Below, piece by piece: positions 17,739 through 24,330 of a stretch of 44,802 nucleotides of DNA. Origin of the DNA: Eubacteriales bacterium (GTDB taxonomy: Bacteria; Bacillota; Clostridia; Christensenellales; MB2-83); contig JAHAZM010000061.1 in assembly GCA_018385275.1 (NCBI GenBank), positions 1-44,802 of the forward strand, written 5' to 3'. Numbering within the stretch: position 1 is the stretch's first letter; every line of letters starts with the position of its first letter. Both the position numbers and the translations under genes were made by a program. A model generated the notes under the pieces. That model worked only from the letters and a program-made list of their open reading frames with translations, did not search any database and was not told where the DNA came from.

Positions 17739-18429
17739 TTTTGACTCGGCGGAAAAAACGCTGCGCTTTCTCGACCGTTTCACGGAAACAAAGCCGTTCG
17801 TTAAAATCGGAATGGAACTGTTTTACGCGGAAGGTCCGGAAATCGTCAGAGAGCTGAAACGCCGCGGTCACAAGGTATTTCTCGATCTCAAACTGCACGA
17901 CATTCCGCATACGGTCGAGCAGGCCATGCGCGTCCTGTCCCGACTCGACGCGGACATGGTCAACGTCCATGCCGCCGGCACCGCCGCCATGATGGAGGCG
18001 GCTCTGCGCGGGCTTGCGCGGCCCGACGGCACGAGACCGCTGCTTATCGCCGTTACGCAGCTGACGTCGACGAGCGAAGAGCGGATGCGCCGCGAACTGT
18101 ATATCGACCGTCCGATCACGGAGGTCGTCGGCGGTTACGCGCGGAACGCCCGCGCCGCCGGGCTCGACGGCGTGGTCTGTTCGCCGCTGGAGGCGCCTTA
18201 CGTCCATCGGATCTGCGGAGAAAAGTTCCTGACCGTCACGCCGGGCGTTCGCTTTGCCGACGACGGCGCGCACGACCAGGTCCGCGTGACCACGCCGGCG
18301 CGCGCCGGAGCGCTCGGCTCCGATTATATCGTGGTGGGTCGCTCGATCACGGCCGCGGCCGATCCGGTCGAAGCCTACCGGCGGTGCCTGCGTGATTTTA
18401 CGGAAGGAGAAAAAATCGATCATGAGTGA
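17710..18429 (+). CDS. pyrF: Orotidine 5'-phosphate decarboxylase
   Basis: 239 aa, RBS GGAGG before the ATG at 17710. Family motifs: IIACDFDSAE at the N-terminus, the catalytic DLKLHDIPHTVEQA segment (the Asp-Lys-x-x-x-Asp charged network) near residue 60, and the phosphate-binding SDYIVVGRSIT near the C-terminus. Compact type I enzyme that decarboxylates OMP to UMP, the last step of the pathway. It sits between pyrD and pyrE and overlaps pyrE by 8 nt (ATGAGTGA), consistent with coupled translation. Nothing unusual in length or active site. Confidence 0.96.
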   Translation: MAKDVIIACDFDSAEKTLRFLDRFTETKPFVKIGMELFYAEGPEIVRELKRRGHKVFLDLKLHDIPHTVEQAMRVLSRLDADMVNVHAAGTAAMMEAALRGLARPDGTRPLLIAVTQLTSTSEERMRRELYIDRPITEVVGGYARNARAAGLDGVVCSPLEAPYVHRICGEKFLTVTPGVRFADDGAHDQVRVTTPARAGALGSDYIVVGRSITAAADPVEAYRRCLRDFTEGEKIDHE

Positions 18430-19069
18430 GTACAAAGAACGGATTGCCCGGGATCTGCTGAAGATCCGCGCGGTGTTCTTTCGACCCGACGAGCCTTTCA
18501 TCTGGGCCAGCGGCATCAAAAGTCCCGTTTATTGCGATAATCGGCTGACGTTGACGGCGCCGGAGGTGCGCGCGGATGTAGAAAACGGCCTTGCCGGATT
18601 GATCCGGACGCATTTTCCGACGGCGGAAGTATTGATGGGGACGGCGACGGCAGGGATCGCGCACGCGGCCATTACCGCGCATATTCTCGGTCTGCCCATG
18701 GGATACGTCCGTTCGGGCTCCAAAGACCACGGCCGCCGCAATCAGATCGAGGGACGGCTGGAACCGGGACAGCGCGTCGTCGTGGTGGAAGACCTGATTT
18801 CCACCGGCGGCAGCGTACTCGACTGCGTCGCGGTGCTCCGCGGCGCGGGCGCGGAAGTGCTGGGCGTGGTCAGCATCTTTACTTACGGGATGGAAAAGGG
18901 GCGCGCGAGACTTGCCGAGAGCGGCGTCGTTTGTCACAGTCTGACGGATTTCGATACCGTGGCGCGTATCGCGGCTGAGGAGCGTTATATCCGCCCGGAG
19001 GACGTAGCGCGGTTGCTGGCTTTCAGAAAGGATCCCGCAGACGAAAGCTGGATCGGAGGGAAAAAATGA
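18422..19069 (+). CDS. pyrE: Orotate phosphoribosyltransferase
   Basis: 215 aa from the ATG at 18422; the track start at 18392 adds ten residues inside pyrF, while GGAAGGAG precedes the chosen ATG. Seen: [16 protein letters not shown] (orotate-binding loop, about residues 23-38), [11 protein letters not shown], the basic flexible loop [15 protein letters not shown] that closes over the active site, and the PRPP-binding motif [13 protein letters not shown]. It transfers ribose-5-phosphate from PRPP to orotate, giving OMP. Its stop overlaps the pyrB start by 4 nt (ATGA), so the two are translationally coupled. Confidence 0.96.
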   Translation: MSEYKERIARDLLKIRAVFFRPDEPFIWASGIKSPVYCDNRLTLTAPEVRADVENGLAGLIRTHFPTAEVLMGTATAGIAHAAITAHILGLPMGYVRSGSKDHGRRNQIEGRLEPGQRVVVVEDLISTGGSVLDCVAVLRGAGAEVLGVVSIFTYGMEKGRARLAESGVVCHSLTDFDTVARIAAEERYIRPEDVARLLAFRKDPADESWIGGKK

Positions 19070-19983
19070 GAAGTCTGATCGATATTCTGGATCTGTCCAC
19101 GGAGGAGATCGACGAACTGATCGACGTGGCGGACGACATCATGGCTCAACCGGAGAAATATCAAGATGCCTGCCGTCACAAGATCCTGGCGACCTTGTTT
19201 TTCGAGCCGTCGACGCGCACGAGACTGAGCTTTGAATCGGCCATGCTCTCGCTGGGCGGCAGCGTGCTCGGGTTTTCGGAAGCCGCCTCGTCTTCCGCGT
19301 CGAAAGGAGAGAGCGTAGCCGACACGGTTTCCGTCGTCAGCGGGTACGTCGACGTCATCGCCATGCGGCACCCGAAAGAGGGCGCGCCGCTGGTCGCTTC
19401 CATGCATTCGCTGGTTCCCATCATCAACGCCGGCGACGGCGGTCATTATCATCCGACCCAGACGCTGACGGACCTGCTGACGATCCGGCACGAAAAGGGC
19501 CGTTTTGACGGACTGACCATCGGACTGTGCGGCGATCTGAAATTCGGCCGCACCGTGCATTCGCTCATTGAAGCGATGTCCCGCTATCCGGGAGTAAAAT
19601 TCGTCCTGATCTCGCCGGAAGAACTGAAACTCCCGAGTTTTGTGAAAAAAGAGTTTATCAAGGACAAGAATATCCCGTATGAGCAGAGCACGTCGCTGGA
19701 AGCCGTGATCGGCAAACTGGATATCCTCTACATGACCCGCGTTCAGAAAGAGCGCTTCTTCAACGAGGAGGAATACCTTCGCCTCAAGGACAGTTATATC
19801 CTCACCAAGGAAAAAATGAAGCTGGCCCGGGAGGACATGATCGTCATGCATCCGCTGCCACGCGTCAACGAGATCTCGACGTCCCTGGACGACGATCCGA
19901 GAGCGTGTTATTTCCGACAGGCGCATTACGGACGCTATATCCGCATGGCGCTCATCATGAAACTGCTGAACATACGGGTTTGA
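19066..19983 (+). CDS. pyrB: Aspartate carbamoyltransferase catalytic subunit
   Basis: 305 aa. Carbamoyl-phosphate-binding [12 protein letters not shown] at residues about 46-57, [18 protein letters not shown] near residue 122 and the aspartate-binding HPLPRVNEI near residue 263, all intact. It condenses carbamoyl phosphate with aspartate, the committed step. It is followed after 15 bp by the regulatory chain pyrI, so the holoenzyme should be the c6r6 type with nucleotide feedback control. The start overlaps the end of pyrE (ATGA) and the ribosome binding site GGAGGG lies within the pyrE tail. Confidence 0.97.
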   Translation: MRSLIDILDLSTEEIDELIDVADDIMAQPEKYQDACRHKILATLFFEPSTRTRLSFESAMLSLGGSVLGFSEAASSSASKGESVADTVSVVSGYVDVIAMRHPKEGAPLVASMHSLVPIINAGDGGHYHPTQTLTDLLTIRHEKGRFDGLTIGLCGDLKFGRTVHSLIEAMSRYPGVKFVLISPEELKLPSFVKKEFIKDKNIPYEQSTSLEAVIGKLDILYMTRVQKERFFNEEEYLRLKDSYILTKEKMKLAREDMIVMHPLPRVNEISTSLDDDPRACYFRQAHYGRYIRMALIMKLLNIRV

Positions 19984-19998
19984 GGGGAGGAAACGAAC

Positions 19999-20418
19999 GT
20001 GACAGTTGACGCAATCAAAAACGGTATCGTGATCGACCATATCGAAGCGGGGAAGTCCGCCGAATTATACAAAATGCTCGGACTGGACAAACTGGATTGC
20101 CCGGTTGCCGTCATTCAGAACGTGCCGAGCAACAAGATCGGGAAAAAAGACATCATCAAGATCGACGCCAATATCGAGATCGATCTCGACGTCATCGGCT
20201 ATATCAGTCCCAACGTAACGGTCAATATCATTGAAAACGAGCGGTGTGTCGAAAAACGCCATATCGAACTGCCGGAAAGACTGACGAACATCATCCGCTG
20301 CCGCAACCCGCGCTGCATCACCACGACGGAACAGGAGCTTCCCCACGTCTTTATCCTCACCAACAGAGAAAAGCGCGAATACCGCTGTCTCTACTGTGAT
20401 ACCAAAGCCTCAAAATAA
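19999..20418 (+). CDS. pyrI: Aspartate carbamoyltransferase regulatory subunit
   Basis: 139 aa with a GTG start at 19999 preceded by GGGGAGG. N-terminal allosteric domain (GIVIDHIEAGKS, residues about 9-20, then NVPSNKIGKKDIIKI) that binds ATP/CTP/UTP in the family, and a C-terminal zinc domain with four cysteines arranged CRNPRC ... CLYC, as in the E. coli chain. It links PyrB trimers and confers allostery. PyrBI pairs occur in enterobacteria, archaea and a subset of Clostridia, so this supports the clostridial placement. Last gene of the pyr operon; a hairpin follows. Confidence 0.95.
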   Translation: MTVDAIKNGIVIDHIEAGKSAELYKMLGLDKLDCPVAVIQNVPSNKIGKKDIIKIDANIEIDLDVIGYISPNVTVNIIENERCVEKRHIELPERLTNIIRCRNPRCITTTEQELPHVFILTNREKREYRCLYCDTKASK

Positions 20419-20428
20419 TACCGGTCAT

Positions 20429-20460
20429 AAGAGATCGCGGGCGTATACCTGCGATTTCTT
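20429..20460 (+). terminator. Hairpin terminator at the end of the pyr operon
   Basis: A 13-bp stem with two G-T pairs (20429-20441 with 20448-20460, loop CGTATA), beginning 10 nt after the pyrI stop. The 3' arm ends in TTTCTT but the following T-tract is poor. The remaining stretch to 20610 is GC-rich and holds no gene I can support. Confidence 0.6.
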
Positions 20461-20613
20461 GCTTCCGCCGTTTTGCCGGCCGCCGCGTGCGTCGCGCGGG
20501 TGCGGAACTCCTCGGTCGAGACGTTTTTGAAGACCGTGTCCCGTTTCCGGCACGGCCGCTTTTCGCAGTCGCGCGTCGTTTTCTGGCGCGGCGCCGTTCC
20601 GTTCAAAAACTGA

Positions 20614-20641
20614 TGGACAATTCATGCCGGTGGAGTATAAT
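20614..20641 (+). promoter_or_regulatory. Sigma-A-type promoter for the EamA transporter gene
   Basis: TGGACA (20614-20619), 16-bp spacer, TATAAT (20636-20641). Confidence 0.7.
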
Positions 20642-20667
20642 GGTTTTGTTGAGAAAGCGGAAAGACT

Positions 20668-21555
20668 ATGACTTTGCTTCTGATATTTGCGACAATCGCC
20701 TTGTTCATCGGTTCAAACCTGCTGATCAAGAATTTTCAGACGCGTGTCGCCGTCGGCAGACTCCAGCGCAACCTCTATAACGTCATTGCGCCGGCGGCGG
20801 CGTTTTTGTTATTGCTGCTTTTGAAAGGCGGCGTACTTTCCTTTAACGTCCCGACCCTTCTTTTGGCCGTATGCGCAGGGTTCGCCATGTATGCCTATTA
20901 CTCGGCGAAAGTCCTGGCTGTTTCGATCGGCCCGCTGGCGCTGGTCTCCATGTTTTACGTCCTCGGCGGCGTGCTCCTTCCGGCTCTGTACGGTTATGTT
21001 GTGAGCGGCGAGCCTTTCAAGGTGACGGGCGCGCTCGGGTTAGCGCTGGTTTGCGCGTCTTTTGTTCCGCTCGTCGTCGCCCAGCGGCGCGTTTCGACGG
21101 AAAAACTGTCCGCCCGCTTTATCGTCTGCGGCGTCATCCTGTTCGTTCTGAACGGAGCGATCGGCTGTATGGGGAAAATCGCTCAGTCGTTTTCGCCCGA
21201 TCCGTCCTGGTCTATGGACTTTATCGGTCTTTACTATCTGACCTATTTTTTTATTTCGCTCATACCGATGGCAAAAGACATGCCGCGTTACTCGCAGGAA
21301 GACGTTTCCCGGACGCTGAACGTCCGAAATCTGCTTCTGCTGGCCGGTGCAGGCGCGACCAACGCCGTCGGCGCCGCCTTCAATTTCTCTCTACTGTTCC
21401 GTTTGCCGGTTTCTTTGCAGTATCCGGTGATCCAGTCGTCTCTAATGGTCGGAGTGACGTTATTGTCTTTTCTGCTGTATCGTGAAAAACCGACGCGTCC
21501 GACTGTCGTCAGCCTTTGTCTGGCCGTCGCGTCAATCATTTTATTGTCTGTATAA
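20668..21555 (+). CDS. DMT-superfamily (EamA-type) transporter
   Basis: 295 aa, almost entirely hydrophobic, with ten predicted membrane helices in two five-helix halves (residues about 1-140 and 145-295), the size and layout of EamA/drug-metabolite transporters. The first half contains AGFAMYAYYSAKVLAVSIGPLALVS, broken by small residues, and the second NLLLLAGAGATNAVGAAFNFSLL; such Gly/Ala-rich helix-packing segments are typical. Substrate cannot be told from the sequence; relatives move amino acids, sugars or metabolites. The ribosome binding site is weak (GCGGAAAGA), but the ATG at 20668 is well placed after a good promoter. Monocistronic, ending in a bidirectional terminator. Confidence 0.85.
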   Translation: MTLLLIFATIALFIGSNLLIKNFQTRVAVGRLQRNLYNVIAPAAAFLLLLLLKGGVLSFNVPTLLLAVCAGFAMYAYYSAKVLAVSIGPLALVSMFYVLGGVLLPALYGYVVSGEPFKVTGALGLALVCASFVPLVVAQRRVSTEKLSARFIVCGVILFVLNGAIGCMGKIAQSFSPDPSWSMDFIGLYYLTYFFISLIPMAKDMPRYSQEDVSRTLNVRNLLLLAGAGATNAVGAAFNFSLLFRLPVSLQYPVIQSSLMVGVTLLSFLLYREKPTRPTVVSLCLAVASIILLSV

Positions 21556-21556
21556 G

Positions 21557-21582
21557 AAAAAAGCCCCCGAAGGGGTTTTTTT
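21557..21582. terminator. Bidirectional terminator between the EamA gene and the Cys/Leu-rich gene
   Basis: AAAAAAGCCCC, loop CGAA, GGGGTTTTTTT: a GC stem flanked by A6 and T7, working for both converging genes. The stop codon of the minus-strand gene overlaps the last base. Confidence 0.92.
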
Positions 21583-21821
21583 CAATTACAGCTCGAACAG
21601 CCGTTGTCACAGCATCCGCCGCCGGGCAGGATTCCGTTACCGTTCAGAAGCGACAGGAGCAGGAGCAGGGGGATCAGATCGCCGAGCCCCGTGCCGTTGC
21701 CGCAGCAGGAATTGCAGTCGGACGAGCAGGTGTTGCATCCGTTGGAACCGTTGTTGAGAAGAAGCAGCAGGAGCAGCCATGTAAGCGCGTCGCCGCCGAA
21801 AAGGTTACCGAGCGTACTCAT
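21582..21821 (-). CDS. Small Cys/Leu/Gly/Asn-rich protein of unknown function
   Basis: 79 aa; a strong ribosome binding site GGGAGG lies 7 nt before the ATG at 21821 and a terminator follows at once, so this is a real gene despite its odd composition. Two poly-Leu stretches (LTWLLLLLLLNN at residues about 13-24 and LIPLLLLLSLL near 49-59) alternate with two cysteine clusters (five Cys in CNTCSSDCNSCC, four in CCDNGCSSC). I do not recognise a family. The composition would suit a small membrane- or coat-associated structural protein; spore-coat proteins and cysteine-rich peptides look similar, but no sporulation promoter or maturation enzyme is visible nearby. A perfect 7-bp inverted repeat lies in its upstream region. 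Confidence 0.75.
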   Translation of the reverse strand: MSTLGNLFGGDALTWLLLLLLLNNGSNGCNTCSSDCNSCCGNGTGLGDLIPLLLLLSLLNGNGILPGGGCCDNGCSSCN

Positions 21822-21840
21822 AATATACCTCCCAAATTTG

Positions 21841-21859
21841 TTATCGGTTATTCCGATAA
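21841..21859. promoter_or_regulatory. Palindromic element upstream of the Cys/Leu-rich gene
   Basis: TTATCGG (21841-21847), TTATT, CCGATAA (21853-21859): perfect 7-bp arms. It lies 20 bp upstream of the minus-strand start codon and in the divergent region with the GNAT gene. Operator or 5'-UTR hairpin; not decided by sequence. Confidence 0.5.
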
Positions 21860-21903
21860 TTCATCATATTCCGAAGCGAGGAAGCAGGTTCTAACAAAAT
21901 CGC

Positions 21904-21932
21904 TTGTATCTGCAGGGAAGTTATGGTATACT
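21904..21932 (+). promoter_or_regulatory. Sigma-A-type promoter of the GNAT-like gene
   Basis: TTGTAT (21904-21909), 17-bp spacer, TATACT (21927-21932). Confidence 0.75.
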
Positions 21933-21975
21933 TCAATAGAAATATCTCGTAAATTGTTGATGAGGATGATGTGCT

Positions 21976-23097
21976 ATGATCGAGATTCGGGAAAAGACCA
22001 CGAAAAAAGAACTGAAAGAGTTCATCGCTTTCCAGAACGAGCTTTTTAAAAACGATCCCAAATACGTACCGACGCTGCTGGAAGACGAACTCGGAACGCT
22101 GGATAAGACGAAAAACCCCGCTTTCGATTTTTGCGAGTCCAGATATTTTATGGCTTATCGGGACGGGAAGGCGGTCGGTCGGATCGCCGCGATCCATAAT
22201 AAAGCCTACAACGAGATCTGGGGCAAAAAGTGCATGCGCTTTACACGCTTCGACACGATCGAGGACGTTGAAGTAGCTCAAGCCCTTTTCGGAGCGGTTG
22301 AGGACTGGGCGCGGGAACTGGGCCTGGAAGAAATCAGCGGTCCCCACGGCTTCTGCGATCTGGATAAGGAAGGGATGCAGGTCGAGGGATTTGACGAGAT
22401 GGGTCAGTTCATCACGTTCTACAATTATCCTTATTATCCGCGGTTTATGGAGGAATTGGGCTTTACAAAGGAAGTCGACTGGGTCGAAATGCAGATCAAG
22501 ACCAACCGTGTCAACGAGCGTATGAGACGCATCGCGGGCATCGCCAAACGCCGCTTCAAACTGCATGCCAAGAAGTATAAGCATAAACGCGACGTCAAGC
22601 CCGACATCAAAAAGATTTTCGAGCTCCTGAACGAAGCCTATAAACCGCTTTTCGGCGTCGTTCCGCTGTCGGAGAAACAGATCAATCTGTATGTCAGTCA
22701 GTATTATCCGCTGCTGGATCACAATCTGATCTCCACAGTCTTCAACGAGCGGGACGAGATGGTCGGCTTCGGTCTTTGCATGCCGAGCCTGAACGAGAGC
22801 GTCATCAAGGCGAAAGGAAAGCTTTTCCCTTTCGGTTTCGTTCCGTTTTTCCGTGAAATGAAGAAAACCAAGGTGTTGGATTTGTATCTGATCGCGGTGC
22901 GCCCCGATTATCAGGGAAAAGGCGTGAACGCCATTATCTTCGACGAACTGCAGGAGTACATCGTGAACCGTTTTGAGCTCGCGCTGACGGGGCCGGAGCT
23001 GGAACTGAACGAGAAAGTGCAGGCGCAGTGGGACGGCTACGAAACCCGCCTGTACAAGAGACGCCGCTGCTATATCAAGAGAATCGGAGCCGCTTGA
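21976..23097 (+). CDS. GNAT-like N-acetyltransferase family protein (about 370-aa type)
   Basis: 373 aa; the ATG at 21976 follows GAGGATGATG. The N-terminal half has GNAT-like elements (YFMAYRDGKAVGRIAAIHN near residue 57, then FDTIEDVEVAQALFGAVEDWA). The C-terminal half has a second GNAT-like segment with AVRPDYQGKGVNAIIFDEL near residue 312, the acetyl-CoA-binding Q/R-x-x-G-x-G/A type motif. A positively charged middle (RIAGIAKRRFKLHAKKYKHKR) connects them. Proteins of this length and layout are common in Clostridia and Bacteroidetes and are usually annotated only as N-acetyltransferase; the substrate is unknown. No signal peptide. The stop codon overlaps the -35 box of the promoter for the following RNA gene. 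Confidence 0.75.
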   Translation: MIEIREKTTKKELKEFIAFQNELFKNDPKYVPTLLEDELGTLDKTKNPAFDFCESRYFMAYRDGKAVGRIAAIHNKAYNEIWGKKCMRFTRFDTIEDVEVAQALFGAVEDWARELGLEEISGPHGFCDLDKEGMQVEGFDEMGQFITFYNYPYYPRFMEELGFTKEVDWVEMQIKTNRVNERMRRIAGIAKRRFKLHAKKYKHKRDVKPDIKKIFELLNEAYKPLFGVVPLSEKQINLYVSQYYPLLDHNLISTVFNERDEMVGFGLCMPSLNESVIKAKGKLFPFGFVPFFREMKKTKVLDLYLIAVRPDYQGKGVNAIIFDELQEYIVNRFELALTGPELELNEKVQAQWDGYETRLYKRRRCYIKRIGAA

Positions 23098-23122
23098 TTT
23101 TTTAACACGGATATGTTATAAT
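23094..23122 (+). promoter_or_regulatory. Promoter of the OLE RNA transcription unit
   Basis: TTGATT (23094-23099), 17-bp spacer, TATAAT (23117-23122). The -35 box contains the TGA stop of the GNAT-like gene. Start of transcription is expected near 23129, about 30 nt before the RNA's closing helix. Confidence 0.8.
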
Positions 23123-23157
23123 ATCCATGCACAATATAATATTTGTCTGAAATAATT

Positions 23158-23747
23158 GGTGGTGCAGTATCCTAGTCGGTTGTATCGCATCTGAGGGCGG
23201 GGCTAAAAATCCGCTGAAGGGCACATCGATGAAGTTCTTGGTGCGGGCCTTTTACGCCCAGTTTAGGGTCCGTGCTGAGAGTTAAGAAAGAAGGGCATCC
23301 CGCAATGGCATGCGGACCTTGACCCAGCTTTCGTGGAGACTCAATATGGTGCGTATCGGTAACGGTCGAACGTACTGTTTGAGGTTGAAACCTGCTATGC
23401 GGTGAAAGATTGTTTTTTTGCTGTGTACAGAGTAGCCTGCCTTGAGTGGAATGCGTGGATCCGGGAACCACTCTCCGTTCCTTTGGCCAAAGGGGCGGGG
23501 CGATTGCCTGTTGAAACCTACTCTGCAAAAGAGGCTAAGATGTGATGTCGCCGTTGAGGAAAGCTCCTAGGCTGTTCATTGAGATGTATCGGGGATTATA
23601 GTGTGGACTAAGTGGTAATTCAGTCGCAAAACGGGCGACCGTTTGCCGGGCTCTTTAAAGGGAAACCGCTCAAGTGGCGACACGGAGTAGAAAACGGGGA
23701 AATCCTACTGAACCTAAGCCGCAAGGTTTACTCGATACATCACCACC
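23158..23747 (+). ncRNA. ole: OLE RNA (ornate large extremophilic RNA)
   Basis: A stretch of about 590 nt with no credible ORF. Its ends are complementary: GGTGGTGCAGTATC (23158-23171) against GATACATCACCACC (23734-23747), 12 of 14 positions paired, forming a terminal closing helix. Several local hairpins are visible inside, such as CCGCA-ATGGCA-TGCGG, CTTTGGCCAAAG and AAGCC-GCAA-GGTTT. Length and position are those of OLE RNA: immediately upstream of a small four-helix membrane protein gene (OapA) and dxs-tlyA, the conserved context in Bacillus halodurans and anaerobic Bacillota. Known: OLE RNA binds OapA at the membrane, and its loss in B. halodurans causes sensitivity to cold, short-chain alcohols and magnesium. 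The class call rests on context, size and closing helix; I could not run a covariance model. Confidence 0.9.
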
Positions 23748-23769
23748 TTTATTTTTTTATAGGAGAGAA

Positions 23770-24318
23770 ATGAAAAACGCCGGGAAATCCGATAAACACG
23801 TTGTTTGGATCATAAAGATCATCGTTATCACCTTGCTGCTCAGCGCCGTGTTCAGCGCTCTTTCCGAGTTGGTCATGACGGGGGCGAGTCTGCCGGCAGC
23901 TATCGTTACAGTCGTCGTCATTATTCTGATCGGCGTCTTTTTTGATGTGATCGGAGTGGCGGTGGCGGCGGCCGACCCGGCGGCGATTTTGGCTATGTGC
24001 GCCAAAAAGATCCGCGGGGCCAGACAGGCCAACGTCCTGATCCGGAACGCGGACAAGGTGTCCAGCATTTGCAATGACGTCATCGGCGATATCTGCGGTA
24101 TCGTCAGCGGCGCGTCTGCCGGCGTGATCGACGCGTTCCTTATTCTGAACGCCAAAGAGAGCGTCGCGGGGCTTATCACGATCGCCGTGAGCAGCGTGGT
24201 CGCCACCCTGACCGTCGGCGGCAAAGCCATGTGCAAACGGTTCGCGTTGAAAAACGCGAATAAGATCGTTCATGCCGTTGGGTACGGCATGAGCATTTTT
24301 TCACCCGGCAAAAAATGA
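23770..24318 (+). CDS. oapA: OLE-associated membrane protein OapA
   Basis: 182 aa from the ATG at 23770, 4 nt after AGGAGAG. The track's start at 23674 lies inside the RNA and adds 32 residues that belong to the OLE sequence. Four membrane segments are visible: residues about 12-32, 42-66, 100-124 and 132-150, with a basic cytosolic loop (KKIRGARQANVLIRNADK, 79-96) and a basic C-terminus. Family: OapA binds OLE RNA and recruits it to the membrane. SAVFSALSE in helix 1 and LIRNADKVSSICNDVIG resemble parts of the DUF21/CNNM transmembrane domain of CorC-type magnesium transport proteins, which fits the reported magnesium phenotype of OLE mutants; this resemblance is judged by eye. Placed between OLE RNA and dxs, 12 bp from dxs. 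Confidence 0.88.
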   Translation: MKNAGKSDKHVVWIIKIIVITLLLSAVFSALSELVMTGASLPAAIVTVVVIILIGVFFDVIGVAVAAADPAAILAMCAKKIRGARQANVLIRNADKVSSICNDVIGDICGIVSGASAGVIDAFLILNAKESVAGLITIAVSSVVATLTVGGKAMCKRFALKNANKIVHAVGYGMSIFSPGKK

Positions 24319-24330
24319 TCGGAGCAGACT

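Noticed and set aside
20391-20625. Minus-strand ORFs of 71 and 66 aa after pyrI
   Set aside because: They overlap the pyrI terminator, have no ribosome binding site and match no family I recognise; treated as noncoding GC-rich spacer.
23172-23528. 118-aa minus-strand ORF within the OLE RNA
   Set aside because: No ribosome binding site or recognisable motif; the region's strong structure and context argue for RNA.
23158-23747. RNase P RNA or tmRNA as the identity of the large RNA
   Set aside because: GAGGAAAGCTCC recalls the RNase P 5' core, but it lies in the middle rather than near the 5' end, and the RNA is too long. No tRNA-like ends or tag reading frame as in tmRNA.
23158-23747. Group II intron
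   Set aside because: A TATGCGGTGAAAG stretch looks like domain V, but it lies near the middle rather than the 3' end, there is no reverse transcriptase, no interrupted gene and no proper GUGYG/AY boundaries.
23674-23769. N-terminal extension of OapA in the ORF track
   Set aside because: These codons lie inside the OLE RNA and its closing helix; a good ribosome binding site precedes the ATG at 23770.
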